DNA from: Pseudogemmobacter bohemicus | Lineage (GTDB): Bacteria; Pseudomonadota; Alphaproteobacteria; Rhodobacterales; Rhodobacteraceae | DNA length: 64,000 nucleotides | Direction of reading: 5' to 3' | NCBI RefSeq assembly: GCF_003290025.1 | Contig: NZ_QNHG01000001.1 | Span: forward strand, 660,816 to 724,815 | In this document: piece after piece, positions 56,351 to 64,000 of the stretch | Layout of the letters: each line of letters begins with the position of its first letter | Position numbering within the stretch: position 1 is the stretch's first letter | Notes under the pieces: generated by a model | Seen by the model: the letters and a program-made list of their open reading frames with translations, nothing else | Database searches by the model: none | Told to the model about the DNA's origin: nothing | Translations under genes and position numbers: made by a program

Positions 56351-57448
56351 TTACCTCTGGCGCGTGCCGGGGGAATTGTCGCTTTCGCGCCAGCGTTTCA
56401 GATGCGGGCGGATGGCGCGGGCCCAGGTTCGGGGCAGGAAGGCCAGCGTGCAGGCCACCGGCAAAGGCCAGGGCAGGCGCGGCGCCTCATCGGCCCCGGG
56501 CAGCCGCAGCGCGGGATAGGGGCGCGAGGGATGCGCATGGTGATCGGAATGGCGCGGCGCGTTCAGCATCATGGCCGAGGTGAACCAATGCGCGGTGTTC
56601 CAGCTGTGGCGGGGGCTGACCGGCTCGGGGCGGCCATTGTCCAGGATGCGCCGGCGCAGCCCGTAATGCTGCACATAATCCGAGACCAGCACCTGCATTT
56701 GCGCATGCAGCCCCAGGAGGATCCAGATACCGATGCCGGGCAGCCCGGCAATCGCAAAGGCCAGCACCAGCGAGATCGCCCCGCCAAGCGCGTAAATCGC
56801 ATAGGGATGCAGCCCCAGGCGGGTCTTTGCCCTTGCCCTGAGATCACTCTCGGCCTGCCGGCCAAGGCGGAACGAGCCGATCCAGGCACGCGGCGCAAAG
56901 CGGTAGAAGCTTTCGCCCTCGCGCGCGGAATTCGGGTCCTGGTCGGTGGCGACGAAACGGTGATGTACGAGGCGATGGGCCGAGGCATGCTGGCCAAACA
57001 GGATCGCGGCGTAAAAGACCTGGCCGAGGCGGAAGAGCGGGCGTGTCATGCGGTGGATCAGCTCATGCGCTGCCGGATGCCCGACCTGTCCCAGCCAGAA
57101 GCCGGTGCCGAAGAACATCAGCACCCGCTGCCCGACCGAAAGACCCGAGCTGCCGGCAATCGCCCAGACCGCCACCGGCAGCAGCACCAGCGCCGAAAGC
57201 CCGATCCCCGCCAGCACTGCATCGGCGCCGGGGAATTCCTGGCCCTCTTCGCTTTCGCCGGCAACCCAGGGGATCAGCTGATCCAGCAGCACCGACAAAA
57301 GCGCCATGTAAAGGAACCCCGCCCAGAGCCAGGCGCCGCCCAGCAGCGCGCCAAGAACCAGGAGCGGCACCGGCGTGGCGGCGGCCAGCGCGAAGGCCGC
57401 CATCGGGATCGGCGCGGTGCGGCGGGAAGGGGGATCGCTCTCGGACAT
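56351..57448 (-). CDS. AlkB-like membrane di-iron hydroxylase/desaturase
   Basis: A 365-residue integral membrane protein with the histidine boxes of the AlkB/fatty-acid-desaturase superfamily. HELIHR follows GQVGHPAA, and HRLVHHRFVATDQDP comes next. DYVQHYG and NAPRHSDHHAHPSRPY (the AlkB-specific final box) follow. Five to six hydrophobic segments flank them. It probably hydroxylates an alkane or alkyl chain in the membrane with two irons; the substrate is unknown. No rubredoxin gene is adjacent. ATG at 57448 is preferred; GTG at 57493 is possible. Confidence 0.8.
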   Translation of the reverse strand: MSESDPPSRRTAPIPMAAFALAAATPVPLLVLGALLGGAWLWAGFLYMALLSVLLDQLIPWVAGESEEGQEFPGADAVLAGIGLSALVLLPVAVWAIAGSSGLSVGQRVLMFFGTGFWLGQVGHPAAHELIHRMTRPLFRLGQVFYAAILFGQHASAHRLVHHRFVATDQDPNSAREGESFYRFAPRAWIGSFRLGRQAESDLRARAKTRLGLHPYAIYALGGAISLVLAFAIAGLPGIGIWILLGLHAQMQVLVSDYVQHYGLRRRILDNGRPEPVSPRHSWNTAHWFTSAMMLNAPRHSDHHAHPSRPYPALRLPGADEAPRLPWPLPVACTLAFLPRTWARAIRPHLKRWRESDNSPGTRQR

Positions 57449-57629
57449 GATGGGGCGAAGGGAAACACGAAACCCCGGCGGGGAAAAGGCCACGCCTTGT
57501 CACAGGGGGACATGCCCTTTTTCCGGGGCCAGGCGCATCCGTTGCCGGTTGCGGCGGCAAAGCCCCATTGCCCTTTACTTCGCAAGGCAAAATGACCAGG
57601 TAAAACCTGACTGAATGAAGGGTTTTGCC

Positions 57630-58937
57630 ATGTCGATCTTCCGCAAGCTCAAGGACCGGCTGTTCCGCTCTTCCGACAAGATCGGGGAAGGGCTGGAGGC
57701 GCTGGTTCAGGAGGGGGCAGAGGCGGAGACCGATGCCGGGCCGGAACCGGCGGATCAGGGCGCCCGGGGGCACAGGGCATCTGCCCCGGCTGCCGGACCG
57801 GAGCAGAGCGCCGATGATGCAGGCGGCAGGGCTGAGGCTGCTGAGACGGACGAGGCCGAGGCAGGGACGGGCAGGCGTGGTGCGGGGGATAGCGGGCCGG
57901 GTTCTGCCGCTGTTTCCGCGGTGCCGCCCGCCGTGACAGTTCCGGCACCGGCAGCCTCCCCCGTGCTGACGCCAGCGGTGCTGACGCCAGCGGTGCTGAC
58001 CCCTGCGGTGAAGGCTCCGGCAGAGGCTGAGCCGCCTGCGGCGGAACCAGTGAGGCCAGGCTTTCTCGGCCGGCTTTTCGGCCGGGGCGAAAGCGCTGAG
58101 CCGCGTCGGGTGCTTGACGACCAGATGCTTGAAAGCCTTGAAGAGTTGCTGATCCAGGCCGATCTGGGCGTCGATACTGCCACCCGGGTCACGGCCAATA
58201 TCGCCGAAGGGCGGTTCGGGCGCAAAGTCTCGACCTCCGAGCTGAAAGAGGCGCTGGCCGGTGAGGTCGCGCGCATTATGACCCCGGTGGCAAAGCCGCT
58301 GCCGCTTTATTCGAAAAAGCCGCAGGTTGTGCTGGTTGTGGGCGTGAACGGTTCGGGCAAGACCACGACGATCGGCAAGCTGGCCAGCCAGTTCCGCGCT
58401 GCCGGCAAGAAGGTGGTGATCGCGGCCGGGGACACGTTCCGCGCCGCGGCGGTGGATCAGCTGAAGGTCTGGGGCGAGCGTGCCGGCGTGCCGGTGCTGA
58501 CCGCGCCCGAGGGCTCGGACCCCGCAAGCCTTGCCTATGACGCGCTGAGCCGCGCCCAGGAGGACGGCGCCGATCTTTTGATGATCGACACTGCCGGCCG
58601 GCTGCAAAACCGCCAGGACCTGATGGAGGAACTGGCCAAAATCGTTCGCGTGCTGAAGAAGAAAGACGCGACCGCGCCGCATAACACGCTCCTGGTGCTG
58701 GATGCGACCACCGGCCAGAATGCCGTTACCCAGGTCGATATTTTCCGCAAAATTGCCGATGTCTCGGGGCTGGTGATGACCAAGCTTGACGGCACTGCCA
58801 AAGGCGGTGTGCTTGTCGCGCTGGCCGACCGCTTTGGTCTGCCCATTCATGCCATCGGTGTCGGCGAGCAGATCGACGATCTCTCGCCCTTCGATCCTGA
58901 CGATTTTGCCCGCGCTCTGGTCGGTCTGGAGAAGTGA
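57630..58937 (+). CDS. ftsY: Signal recognition particle receptor FtsY
   Basis: A 435-residue GTPase that docks ribosome-SRP complexes at the membrane. An acidic Ala/Pro N-terminal A-domain of about 150 residues, with the triplicated VLTPA, precedes the NG domain. There lie GVNGSGKTTTIGKLA (G1), AAGDTFRAAAVDQL, IDTAGRLQNRQDLMEEL (G3), TKLDGTAKGG (G4) and GVGEQIDDLSPF. Start MSIFRKLKDRLF at 57630, eight bases from AAGGG. It is followed by a tandem array. Confidence 0.96.
   Translation: MSIFRKLKDRLFRSSDKIGEGLEALVQEGAEAETDAGPEPADQGARGHRASAPAAGPEQSADDAGGRAEAAETDEAEAGTGRRGAGDSGPGSAAVSAVPPAVTVPAPAASPVLTPAVLTPAVLTPAVKAPAEAEPPAAEPVRPGFLGRLFGRGESAEPRRVLDDQMLESLEELLIQADLGVDTATRVTANIAEGRFGRKVSTSELKEALAGEVARIMTPVAKPLPLYSKKPQVVLVVGVNGSGKTTTIGKLASQFRAAGKKVVIAAGDTFRAAAVDQLKVWGERAGVPVLTAPEGSDPASLAYDALSRAQEDGADLLMIDTAGRLQNRQDLMEELAKIVRVLKKKDATAPHNTLLVLDATTGQNAVTQVDIFRKIADVSGLVMTKLDGTAKGGVLVALADRFGLPIHAIGVGEQIDDLSPFDPDDFARALVGLEK
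57963..58007 (+). repeat. 15-bp triplication within ftsY
   Basis: GTGCTGACGCCAGCG twice exactly, then GTGCTGACCCCTGCG, in frame, encoding VLTPA three times in the variable A-domain. It shares the 15-bp period of the intergenic arrays but not their sequence. Confidence 0.9.
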
Positions 58938-58944
58938 CTTCCGA

Positions 58945-59040
58945 CCCGGGAGGAATGGGCCCGGGAGGAATGGACCGGGGTGCGGAAGAGGCGGGCGCGA
59001 AAGAGCTGGGCGCGAAATAGTGAGGCGCGAAATAGTGAGG
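58945..59040. repeat. Composite tandem array, exactly 15 bp period
   Basis: First CCCGGGAGGAATGGG and CCCGGGAGGAATGGA (58945-58974). Then a degenerate copy near 58994 followed by GGCGCGAAATAGTGA twice exactly (59009-59038). The array begins seven bases after the ftsY stop and ends about 35 bases before the next start. Confidence 0.85.
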
Positions 59041-59075
59041 CTGGGCGCTCCGGCCGCCAGACAGGGTTAAAAGTG

Positions 59076-60050
59076 ATGCTTGCCAGATTGTCTTCTCTGC
59101 TGCTGCCTGCCCTGATCGGCGCGGGGTTTGCCGTATCCGCCCGGGCGCAGGAGGTGACGCCTGCGCGCTGCGAGGCGGTGTTGCAGGCGCTGCAAAATGC
59201 GGCCAGCCAGGGCGGAAGCACCCTGCAGGCGCGCTATTCCGGGCTGACGGATGGTGCCTGCGAATATAGCGACGTGGCGATGGCCGGCGAGTCGCGCTAT
59301 GCGCCGGTGGTCTTTGCCGACAAGGTGGTGATTGCCGGCTCGGCGCTGAACTGGGTCTCGGATGGCAGTGTGAAATCCGCCGATCTAACCCTGACGGCCG
59401 AGGCAATCCGGCTGACCGCCCGGAGCGGCGATGCGCGGATGGATTACCTGCTGCAGGCCCAGGCGCGGCAGGGCGAGATGGCTTTCGAGCTGCGCGGCAA
59501 CTGGGACGGCGCGAAGAAGGAGCTGCGGGTCGGGCTGTTCGACCTGCAGATCGGGGACAGTTCGCGGGTGAAATTCGGCGCGCTGGTGAAGAATATCGAC
59601 ATCTCGACGCCGGGGGCTGCGCAGATGGCGCTGACCGGCGCCGCGCTGAGCGAGCTGGATCTTGAGCTGAAGAGCTTTGGCTTTTTCGAGCAATTCCTGC
59701 TGCCGATGCTGATCAGCCGGCTGCCGGACAGCGGCGGCAGTGACGGAGACAGCGAGGCGGGTTTTGCCCGGGTGGTGGCGGAGAAAAAGCTGGAGCTGCG
59801 CACCGCGATCAACCAGCTGCCCGATGCGGCCTTTCCGGCGCCGTCCAGGGCGGCGCTGGCGGCGCTCTTGTCGGACCTGCCCAATCCGCGCGGCAAGCTT
59901 GTGGTCGGGTTCCGCTCGGCCAGCGGTTTCGGGGCGGCGCGCTTTGCGCGTTTCGCACTGGCGGGGATGCCGAAGACGATGAAAGAGCTGGCACCATTGT
60001 TCGATGACACCCGGTTTGTTATCGACTGGCGCCGTGGCGACCGCAGCTGA
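59076..60050 (+). CDS. Secreted hypothetical protein
   Basis: A 324-residue protein with a signal peptide (MLARLSSLLLPALIGAGFAVS, cleavage near ARAQ). The mature part is beta-rich with amphipathic strands (LTLTAEAIRLTARSGDARMD, VKFGALVKNIDISTPGAAQM) and Cys in CEAVL and ACEYSD. It resembles DUF2125-like or AsmA-like periplasmic proteins only in general shape. Function unknown. The ATG follows a GTG directly; either may serve. yciB follows 25 bases after. Confidence 0.65.
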   Translation: MLARLSSLLLPALIGAGFAVSARAQEVTPARCEAVLQALQNAASQGGSTLQARYSGLTDGACEYSDVAMAGESRYAPVVFADKVVIAGSALNWVSDGSVKSADLTLTAEAIRLTARSGDARMDYLLQAQARQGEMAFELRGNWDGAKKELRVGLFDLQIGDSSRVKFGALVKNIDISTPGAAQMALTGAALSELDLELKSFGFFEQFLLPMLISRLPDSGGSDGDSEAGFARVVAEKKLELRTAINQLPDAAFPAPSRAALAALLSDLPNPRGKLVVGFRSASGFGAARFARFALAGMPKTMKELAPLFDDTRFVIDWRRGDRS

Positions 60051-60075
60051 GCGGTGATGTGACACGGAAGGCGAT

Positions 60076-60690
60076 ATGGCGGAAAAAGCGATCAACCCGG
60101 TGCTGAAACAGGTGCTGGAACTGGGGCCGACAGTCCTGTTCTTTGCGATCTATATGTGGATCAAGGATGAGAAATACCTGATCGGTGGCACGGAATATTC
60201 CGGCTTCATCGTGGCGGCGGTGGTTTTCGTGCCGATCCTGCTGGCCTCGATTGCCGCCCTGTGGCTCCTGACCGGAACCCTGTCCAGGATGCAGATCTTC
60301 ACCGGACTGGTGGTGATCTTTTTCGGCGGGCTGACGGCTTATTTCAACGATGCCAGCTTTTTCAAGATGAAGACGACGCTGGTTTACGGGACATTCGCGG
60401 CGCTGCTGGGGATCGGGCTGTTGCGCGGGCAAAGCTGGCTGGAATGGGTGCTTGGCTCGGCGCTGCCGATGCAGCATGAGGGCTGGATGATCCTGACACG
60501 GCGCCTCGCGCTGGTCTTTCTGGCGCTGGCGGTGGCGAATGAACTGATCTGGCGCAATATGTCGGAAGCGACCTGGGTGACGCTGGAGACCTTTGCCTTT
60601 CCTGCGGCGCTTTTCGTGTTCCTGATGGTGCAGATCACCATGCTGGGGCGCTATGTGATCGAGCCTGAAGACAAGGGCAGCGAGGGGTAA
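60076..60690 (+). CDS. yciB: Inner-membrane spanning protein YciB (septation protein A family)
   Basis: A 204-residue membrane protein with about five helices. It has the family pattern VLELGPTVLFFAIYMW, FNDASFFKMKTTLVYGTFAA and an EGWMILTRRLALVFLALAVANELIWR-like C-terminal half (shortened here in description). YciB proteins affect envelope integrity and septation. It is followed by repeat copy D and the convergent glutathione transferase. Confidence 0.9.
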   Translation: MAEKAINPVLKQVLELGPTVLFFAIYMWIKDEKYLIGGTEYSGFIVAAVVFVPILLASIAALWLLTGTLSRMQIFTGLVVIFFGGLTAYFNDASFFKMKTTLVYGTFAALLGIGLLRGQSWLEWVLGSALPMQHEGWMILTRRLALVFLALAVANELIWRNMSEATWVTLETFAFPAALFVFLMVQITMLGRYVIEPEDKGSEG

Positions 60691-60713
60691 GCCGGCGCAT
60701 GGCTGGCGGAAGC

Positions 60714-60780
60714 GGGGGGCCAGCCCCCCTGATGCCCGTGCCGGGCATTTCCCCCGGGATATTCAGGGACAGATGAAGGG
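60714..60780 (+). repeat. Dispersed intergenic repeat, copy D
   Basis: GGGGGGCCAGCCCCCC hairpin, GATGCCCGTGCCGGGCAT hairpin, then TTCCCCCGGGATATTCAGGG and ACAGATGAAGGG. It follows the yciB stop by 24 bases and matches copies A, B and C. Confidence 0.85.
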
Positions 60781-60821
60781 AGGCCCGGGGTGTTGCGCGC
60801 ACGCGCGCCCCGGGCCTTTTA

Positions 60822-61520
60822 TCAGCGTTTGTAAAGGTTTTCGATGGCGGTCTTGTCGAGCGTGGCGGGGCGGGCATCGGAGGCCAGCGCGATGCCTTTG
60901 GCAAAGGCGGGGCGGGCGGCGAGGCGGTCGAGCCAGGCTTTGAACTGCGGTTTGTCGTCGATGGTTTGCTGTTGTTTTTCCCAGGCGCGCGCCCAGGGCC
61001 AGATCGCGATATCGGCGATGGAAAGGCTGTCGCCCGCGACGAAGGGGCGATCCGCGAGGCGGCGGTCGAGCACGCCGTAAAGCCGCCCGACCTCGCGCCG
61101 GTAGCGGTCCTGGGCATAGGGCAGCACCTGGGGCGGATCCATCTCGGGGGCGTAGCGCAGGAAGTGATTGGCCTGGCCCGCCATCGGGCCGACGCCGCCC
61201 ATCTGCCACATCAGCCATTCCTCGATCTGGATCTTTTCGCGCTCGTTTGTGCCGTAAAGCCGGCCGGTTTTGCGGGCGAGATATTGCAGGATCGCCCCGG
61301 ATTCGAAAACCGATACCGGCGCGCCATCGGGCCCTTCGGGATCGACAATCGCCGGGATGCGGTTATTCGGCGCGATGGCGAGGAAATCGGGCGCGAACTG
61401 GTCGCCCTGGCCGATATTGATCAGCCTGACCTCATAGGGCAGGCCAAGCTCCTCCAGCGCGATGGCGATCTTATGGCCGTTCGGGGTGGGCCAGAAATAA
61501 AGGCTGATCGGGGCTGGCAT
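60822..61520 (-). CDS. Glutathione S-transferase family protein
   Basis: A 232-residue protein with a thioredoxin-like N-terminal domain. It has ISLYFWPTPNGHKIAIALEE, LPYEVRLINIGQGDQFAPDF, NNRIPAIVD (cis-Pro) and VFESGAILQYLA. An all-helical C-terminal domain with SIADIAIWPWAR follows. The TPNGHK start is that of the YfcG/YghU (nu) class, which act as disulfide-bond oxidoreductases with glutathione. ATG at 61520 has AGGA about ten bases upstream. Confidence 0.9.
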   Translation of the reverse strand: MPAPISLYFWPTPNGHKIAIALEELGLPYEVRLINIGQGDQFAPDFLAIAPNNRIPAIVDPEGPDGAPVSVFESGAILQYLARKTGRLYGTNEREKIQIEEWLMWQMGGVGPMAGQANHFLRYAPEMDPPQVLPYAQDRYRREVGRLYGVLDRRLADRPFVAGDSLSIADIAIWPWARAWEKQQQTIDDKPQFKAWLDRLAARPAFAKGIALASDARPATLDKTAIENLYKR

Positions 61521-61666
61521 CGCTTGGTCCTGCATTTGGAATGGGGCGTGCCGATCTTGCGCGAGGGGCGGCGGCGGTGCAAGGCGGGCCGCCCTTTGAC
61601 GCGACCTGCAGCGTGCAATCGTGATCTCTTGCACAAGTGTAAAATATCGGCTTCCATCCCGATTTA

Positions 61667-61684
61667 ACGACATGAATCTGTCGT
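61667..61684. promoter_or_regulatory. Inverted repeat in front of the GlxA-type regulator
   Basis: ACGACA-TGAATC-TGTCGT, six-base perfect arms with a six-base spacer, 21 bases before the regulator's ATG. It may be an operator for autoregulation or for the divergent glutathione transferase gene. Confidence 0.4.
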
Positions 61685-61705
61685 ATTGTGAAAAGGTCAG
61701 AGCAG

Positions 61706-62785
61706 ATGCCCAGCCCCGAGAGCAAGGTGCAACAATCAGGAGCGGTGAAAAGCGCTGTTGGTGCCGGCCCTGCCGGCGGCGGCGCGGCTGCCGGGCGCAG
61801 CGGTGGCACGCGGCGCTTCGTCTTTCTGCTCCTGGACCGCTTTACCCTGCTGGCCTTCGCCTCGGCCATTGAGCCTTTGCGCATCGCGAACCGCGTGGCC
61901 GGGCGCAAGATCTATTCCTGGGTTCTGGCGGGGGAGGGCGGCGCTTCGGCCACCTGTTCCAACGACACCGCTTTCCGGCTGGATCTCGGGCTGGATGAGA
62001 TCGACCGCGAGGATGTGATTCTCGTCTGCGGCGGGCTGGATGTGCAGAAGGCGACCTCGAAAGCGGTGCTGTCCTGGCTGCGGCGCGAGGCGCGGCGGGG
62101 GGTGACGATTGGCGGGCTTTGCACCGGGGCCTGGGCGCTGGCCAAAGCGGGGTTGCTTGATGGCAGGAAGGCCACGATCCATTGGGAGAATCAGGATGGT
62201 TTCCTTGAGGATTTCGAGGAGGTGCGGCTGACGAAATCGGTCTTTGTGATGGATGGCAACCGCTGGTCGACCGCCGGGGGGACTTCGTCGCTGGATCTGA
62301 TGCTGAAGGTGATCGCCGCCGATCATGGCGAGACGCTGGCGAATACCGTGGCCGATCAGCTGATCTATTCGACCATCCGCACCGATCAGGACACACAGCG
62401 CCTGTCGATCCCGACCCGGATCGGGGTCAGGCATCCGAAGCTGAGCCTTGTCATCCAGATGATGGAGGGGAGCATCGAGGACCCGCTTTCCCCCGCTGAT
62501 CTGGCGGAACGGGTGGGGATGTCGACACGGCAGCTGGAGCGCCTGTTCCGCCGCTATCTGAACCGCAGCCCGAAGCGCTATTATATGGAGCTGCGGCTGT
62601 CGAAAGCGCGCAACCTGCTGATGCAGACCGATATGTCGGTGATCAATGTGGCGCTGGCCTGCGGCTTTGCCAGCCCTTCGCATTTCTCGAAATGCTACCG
62701 TGCGCATTACAACACCACGCCTTACCGCGAGCGCGGCACTCAAAGCGGGATGCCTGGCGCGGTTCCGGTCCGTTTGTCGATTTGA
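61706..62785 (+). CDS. GlxA-family AraC-type transcriptional regulator
   Basis: A 359-residue regulator. After a Gly/Ala-rich start, residues about 37-205 form a DJ-1/PfpI-like domain (FVFLLLDRFTLLAFASAIEP, VILVCGG, GGLCTGAWALAKAGLLDGRK, IHWEN). Residues about 245-345 form an AraC helix-turn-helix pair (LADLAERVGMSTRQLERLFR with small differences, and INVALACGFASPSHFSKCYR). Relatives control choline, betaine or carnitine use; that role is inferred only. Divergent from the glutathione transferase. Confidence 0.9.
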   Translation: MPSPESKVQQSGAVKSAVGAGPAGGGAAAGRSGGTRRFVFLLLDRFTLLAFASAIEPLRIANRVAGRKIYSWVLAGEGGASATCSNDTAFRLDLGLDEIDREDVILVCGGLDVQKATSKAVLSWLRREARRGVTIGGLCTGAWALAKAGLLDGRKATIHWENQDGFLEDFEEVRLTKSVFVMDGNRWSTAGGTSSLDLMLKVIAADHGETLANTVADQLIYSTIRTDQDTQRLSIPTRIGVRHPKLSLVIQMMEGSIEDPLSPADLAERVGMSTRQLERLFRRYLNRSPKRYYMELRLSKARNLLMQTDMSVINVALACGFASPSHFSKCYRAHYNTTPYRERGTQSGMPGAVPVRLSI

Positions 62786-63220
62786 GCCCTGTGCCGGTCA
62801 CGCTGCAGGTGACAGGGCACCTCGCGGTAACGCTGGCCCTGACGATGCTGACGCAGCCTGGGGCATCGCCTGGCTGATCAGCCTGAGGTTTCGCAGAAGG
62901 CTGCCGGTATTCATGGCTGGCCTGTGCACTGCTCTGGATCATGGCGATGGGGGTGGCACCGCCGCTGGGCCGGGTGCCGCTTGGCTGTGCGGACAGGGGG
63001 GCTTTGCAGATGCAGTCCTGGTTTTATGTTGTCACCAAGTTAATCTGTCGCTGGCTGCACAAAGTAGAAATGTCGCGGAAGGATCGCATAGGCGCTGAGC
63101 CAGCCCCGGCCCGCCCTCCACACACAGGGCCGTAGGGACGGGGCTGGCGGTCGTCAGGCAGAGGTTGCGAGGGTCAGCTATGCGGGACGAAGCGGACGCT
63201 GATCGTCTAGGATTGTAGCG
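62786..63220. other. Intergenic region without recognised gene
   Basis: About 435 bases. The open frames here are continuations or shadows of the regulator gene and have no family pattern. Nothing is assigned. Confidence 0.5.
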
Positions 63221-63772
63221 ATGAAAATGATTCTTCGTCTCTCTTGTATGGCGCTTGTCTTGTCTGCCGCTGGTACCTGCCAAGCTGAACAGACGGGTAC
63301 CATCGTGACCAACCAGTGCTTTGCTTTGAATAATGACGTCTACGACGCACACCTGACAGTGCGCATATTCAAAACTGAAATTGGCAGTGGACAATTTGAT
63401 AATGGGGGCGACCTTTCGTTAGGGTTCCTTACCCTCGGCCAACTTGCCCGCACCCCGATTACTTGCTCGATCAACGGCAGGGTCGTTCGACTGGAAACAA
63501 TGGACTTTAGCCCACAGCGTATAAGCGGTCCCTCTGCTCTTGCTGATCAGGTAGGTTTCCGTCTTTCGGTCGGCGATCATGTAATGTGGGAAGTTCCCGC
63601 TCCAGCCATTCGCGGCCTTCCGATTTTCAACGGAACAATTGATGTGGACAAGGACAAGGTGCGCGTCTGCGCCGAGCACACGCCAGAAGATTTAGGCGTG
63701 ATTCTAACGCCACTGGCCAAAAGCTCGGGCTTAATATCTCCGATCGTTCTCGTTTGTCAGACCTACAACTAA
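63221..63772 (+). CDS. Secreted hypothetical protein, AT-richer DNA
   Basis: A 183-residue protein with a signal peptide (MKMILRLSCMALVLSAAGTC, cleavage near QAE). The mature part has five Cys (NQCFAL, ITCSING, RVCAEHT, VLVCQTYN and one in the leader), so disulfides are likely. It is beta-rich with LTVRIFKTEIGSGQFD. No family recognised. The DNA is clearly AT-richer with different codon choice (frequent TTT, ATA, AAT) than neighbours, and a transposase end lies 130 bases on, which suggests transfer. Confidence 0.65.
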   Translation: MKMILRLSCMALVLSAAGTCQAEQTGTIVTNQCFALNNDVYDAHLTVRIFKTEIGSGQFDNGGDLSLGFLTLGQLARTPITCSINGRVVRLETMDFSPQRISGPSALADQVGFRLSVGDHVMWEVPAPAIRGLPIFNGTIDVDKDKVRVCAEHTPEDLGVILTPLAKSSGLISPIVLVCQTYN

Positions 63773-63901
63773 TCGCTGCGACCGTCCGCTATGGGCCTAG
63801 GCTGTATGGAAACTCACCGCGGATGATATCTGACGCGTTGCTCCGGCCAAGATGAGGCGACCAGCAACAAATCTCGACAGGACGTGGTTTGGCGGCCCTT
63901 T

Positions 63902-64000
63902 TCAGGCCTTCACTGCCTCCATCAGCCCTTGGATCCCGATCAGCGCCATCATCCGTTTGATGTTACAGGCAAGGACGTTCAGCGCGATCTCGGTCCTCAT
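63902..64000 (-). CDS. Transposase C-terminus (IS1182-like), cut by window edge
   Basis: The minus strand reads MRTEIALNVLACNIKRMMAL and then IGIQGLMEAVKA with a stop at 63902. The pattern E-x-AL-x-VLA-x-N-x-KRM...I is the usual C-terminal helix of IS1182/DDE_Tnp_1-type transposases. The gene continues beyond position 64000, so its state is unknown. Confidence 0.65.
   Translation of the reverse strand: MRTEIALNVLACNIKRMMALIGIQGLMEAVKA

Noticed and set aside
58945..59040. CRISPR array
   Set aside because: Units are adjacent without spacers, are too short, and no cas gene is in the window.

Overview
The window looks like part of a Rhodobacteraceae/Paracoccaceae chromosome (alphaproteobacteria, high GC). 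The reasons are the single-cysteine IscR heading an iscR-cysteine desulfurase-sufBCD-sufS operon, the order murA-DUF2948, the SPOR-nagZ-scpA-scpB cluster, a prfB without programmed frameshift, and typical high-GC codon use. Genus and species cannot be fixed from the sequence alone.

Layout. 1-1.3 kb: decayed IS66 and IS5-family remnants. 1.3-3.3 kb: a DUF481-type outer-membrane protein and a LysR regulator. 3.3-4.7 kb: no intact gene, but minus-strand traces of a glutaredoxin/NrdH-like protein and a c-type cytochrome. 4.7-13 kb: housekeeping genes (typA, two YitT paralogues, a lipoprotein, icd, an HD hydrolase, a type I methionine aminopeptidase, an alpha/beta hydrolase). 13-21.7 kb: the iron-sulfur assembly operon, which also carries a small membrane protein, a methyltransferase-like protein and two YIP1-like membrane proteins. 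A promoter overlapped by a perfect TTTAGAA-N3-TTCTAAA palindrome (the Irr/ICE type) lies in front of it.

21.8-30 kb is an accessory region bounded by tRNA-Arg(CCG) and tRNA-Thr(GGT). It holds a prophage remnant in which half an integrase is joined to a reversed, frameshifted terminase, a possible excisionase/integrase scar, a WcbI-GSCFA two-domain protein, a broken IS66 transposase, and a compact type II restriction-modification pair (C5 methyltransferase and Eco29kI-like GIY-YIG nuclease, converging tail to tail). 30-38.3 kb: murA, DUF2948, tyrS, anmK, a Hint-domain protein, purM-purN. 38.3-40 kb: a tRNA with anticodon CAT followed by a second prophage remnant (integrase N-terminus, HK97-type capsid, phosphoesterase scrap). 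40.4-61.5 kb: cell-wall, translation and segregation genes (amidase, PBP1A, prfB, argC, ccmE, argS, SPOR protein, nagZ, scpA, scpB, xseA), a tandem pair of secreted cysteine-containing paralogues, an AlkB-like desaturase/hydroxylase, ftsY, yciB and a glutathione transferase. 61.7-64 kb: a GlxA-type AraC regulator, a secreted protein with AT-richer DNA, and the end of another transposase cut by the window edge.

Two repeat patterns cut across this layout. One is a dispersed intergenic element (GC hairpins followed by a CCCCCGGGATATTT..GGACAGATGAA-like tail) sitting just after stop codons at five places. The other is a set of unrelated tandem arrays that share a period of about 15 bp, also just after stop codons (after the 89-aa gene at 12 kb, anmK, xseA and ftsY), plus a 15-bp triplication inside ftsY. 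The second pattern is the least explained structure in the window.
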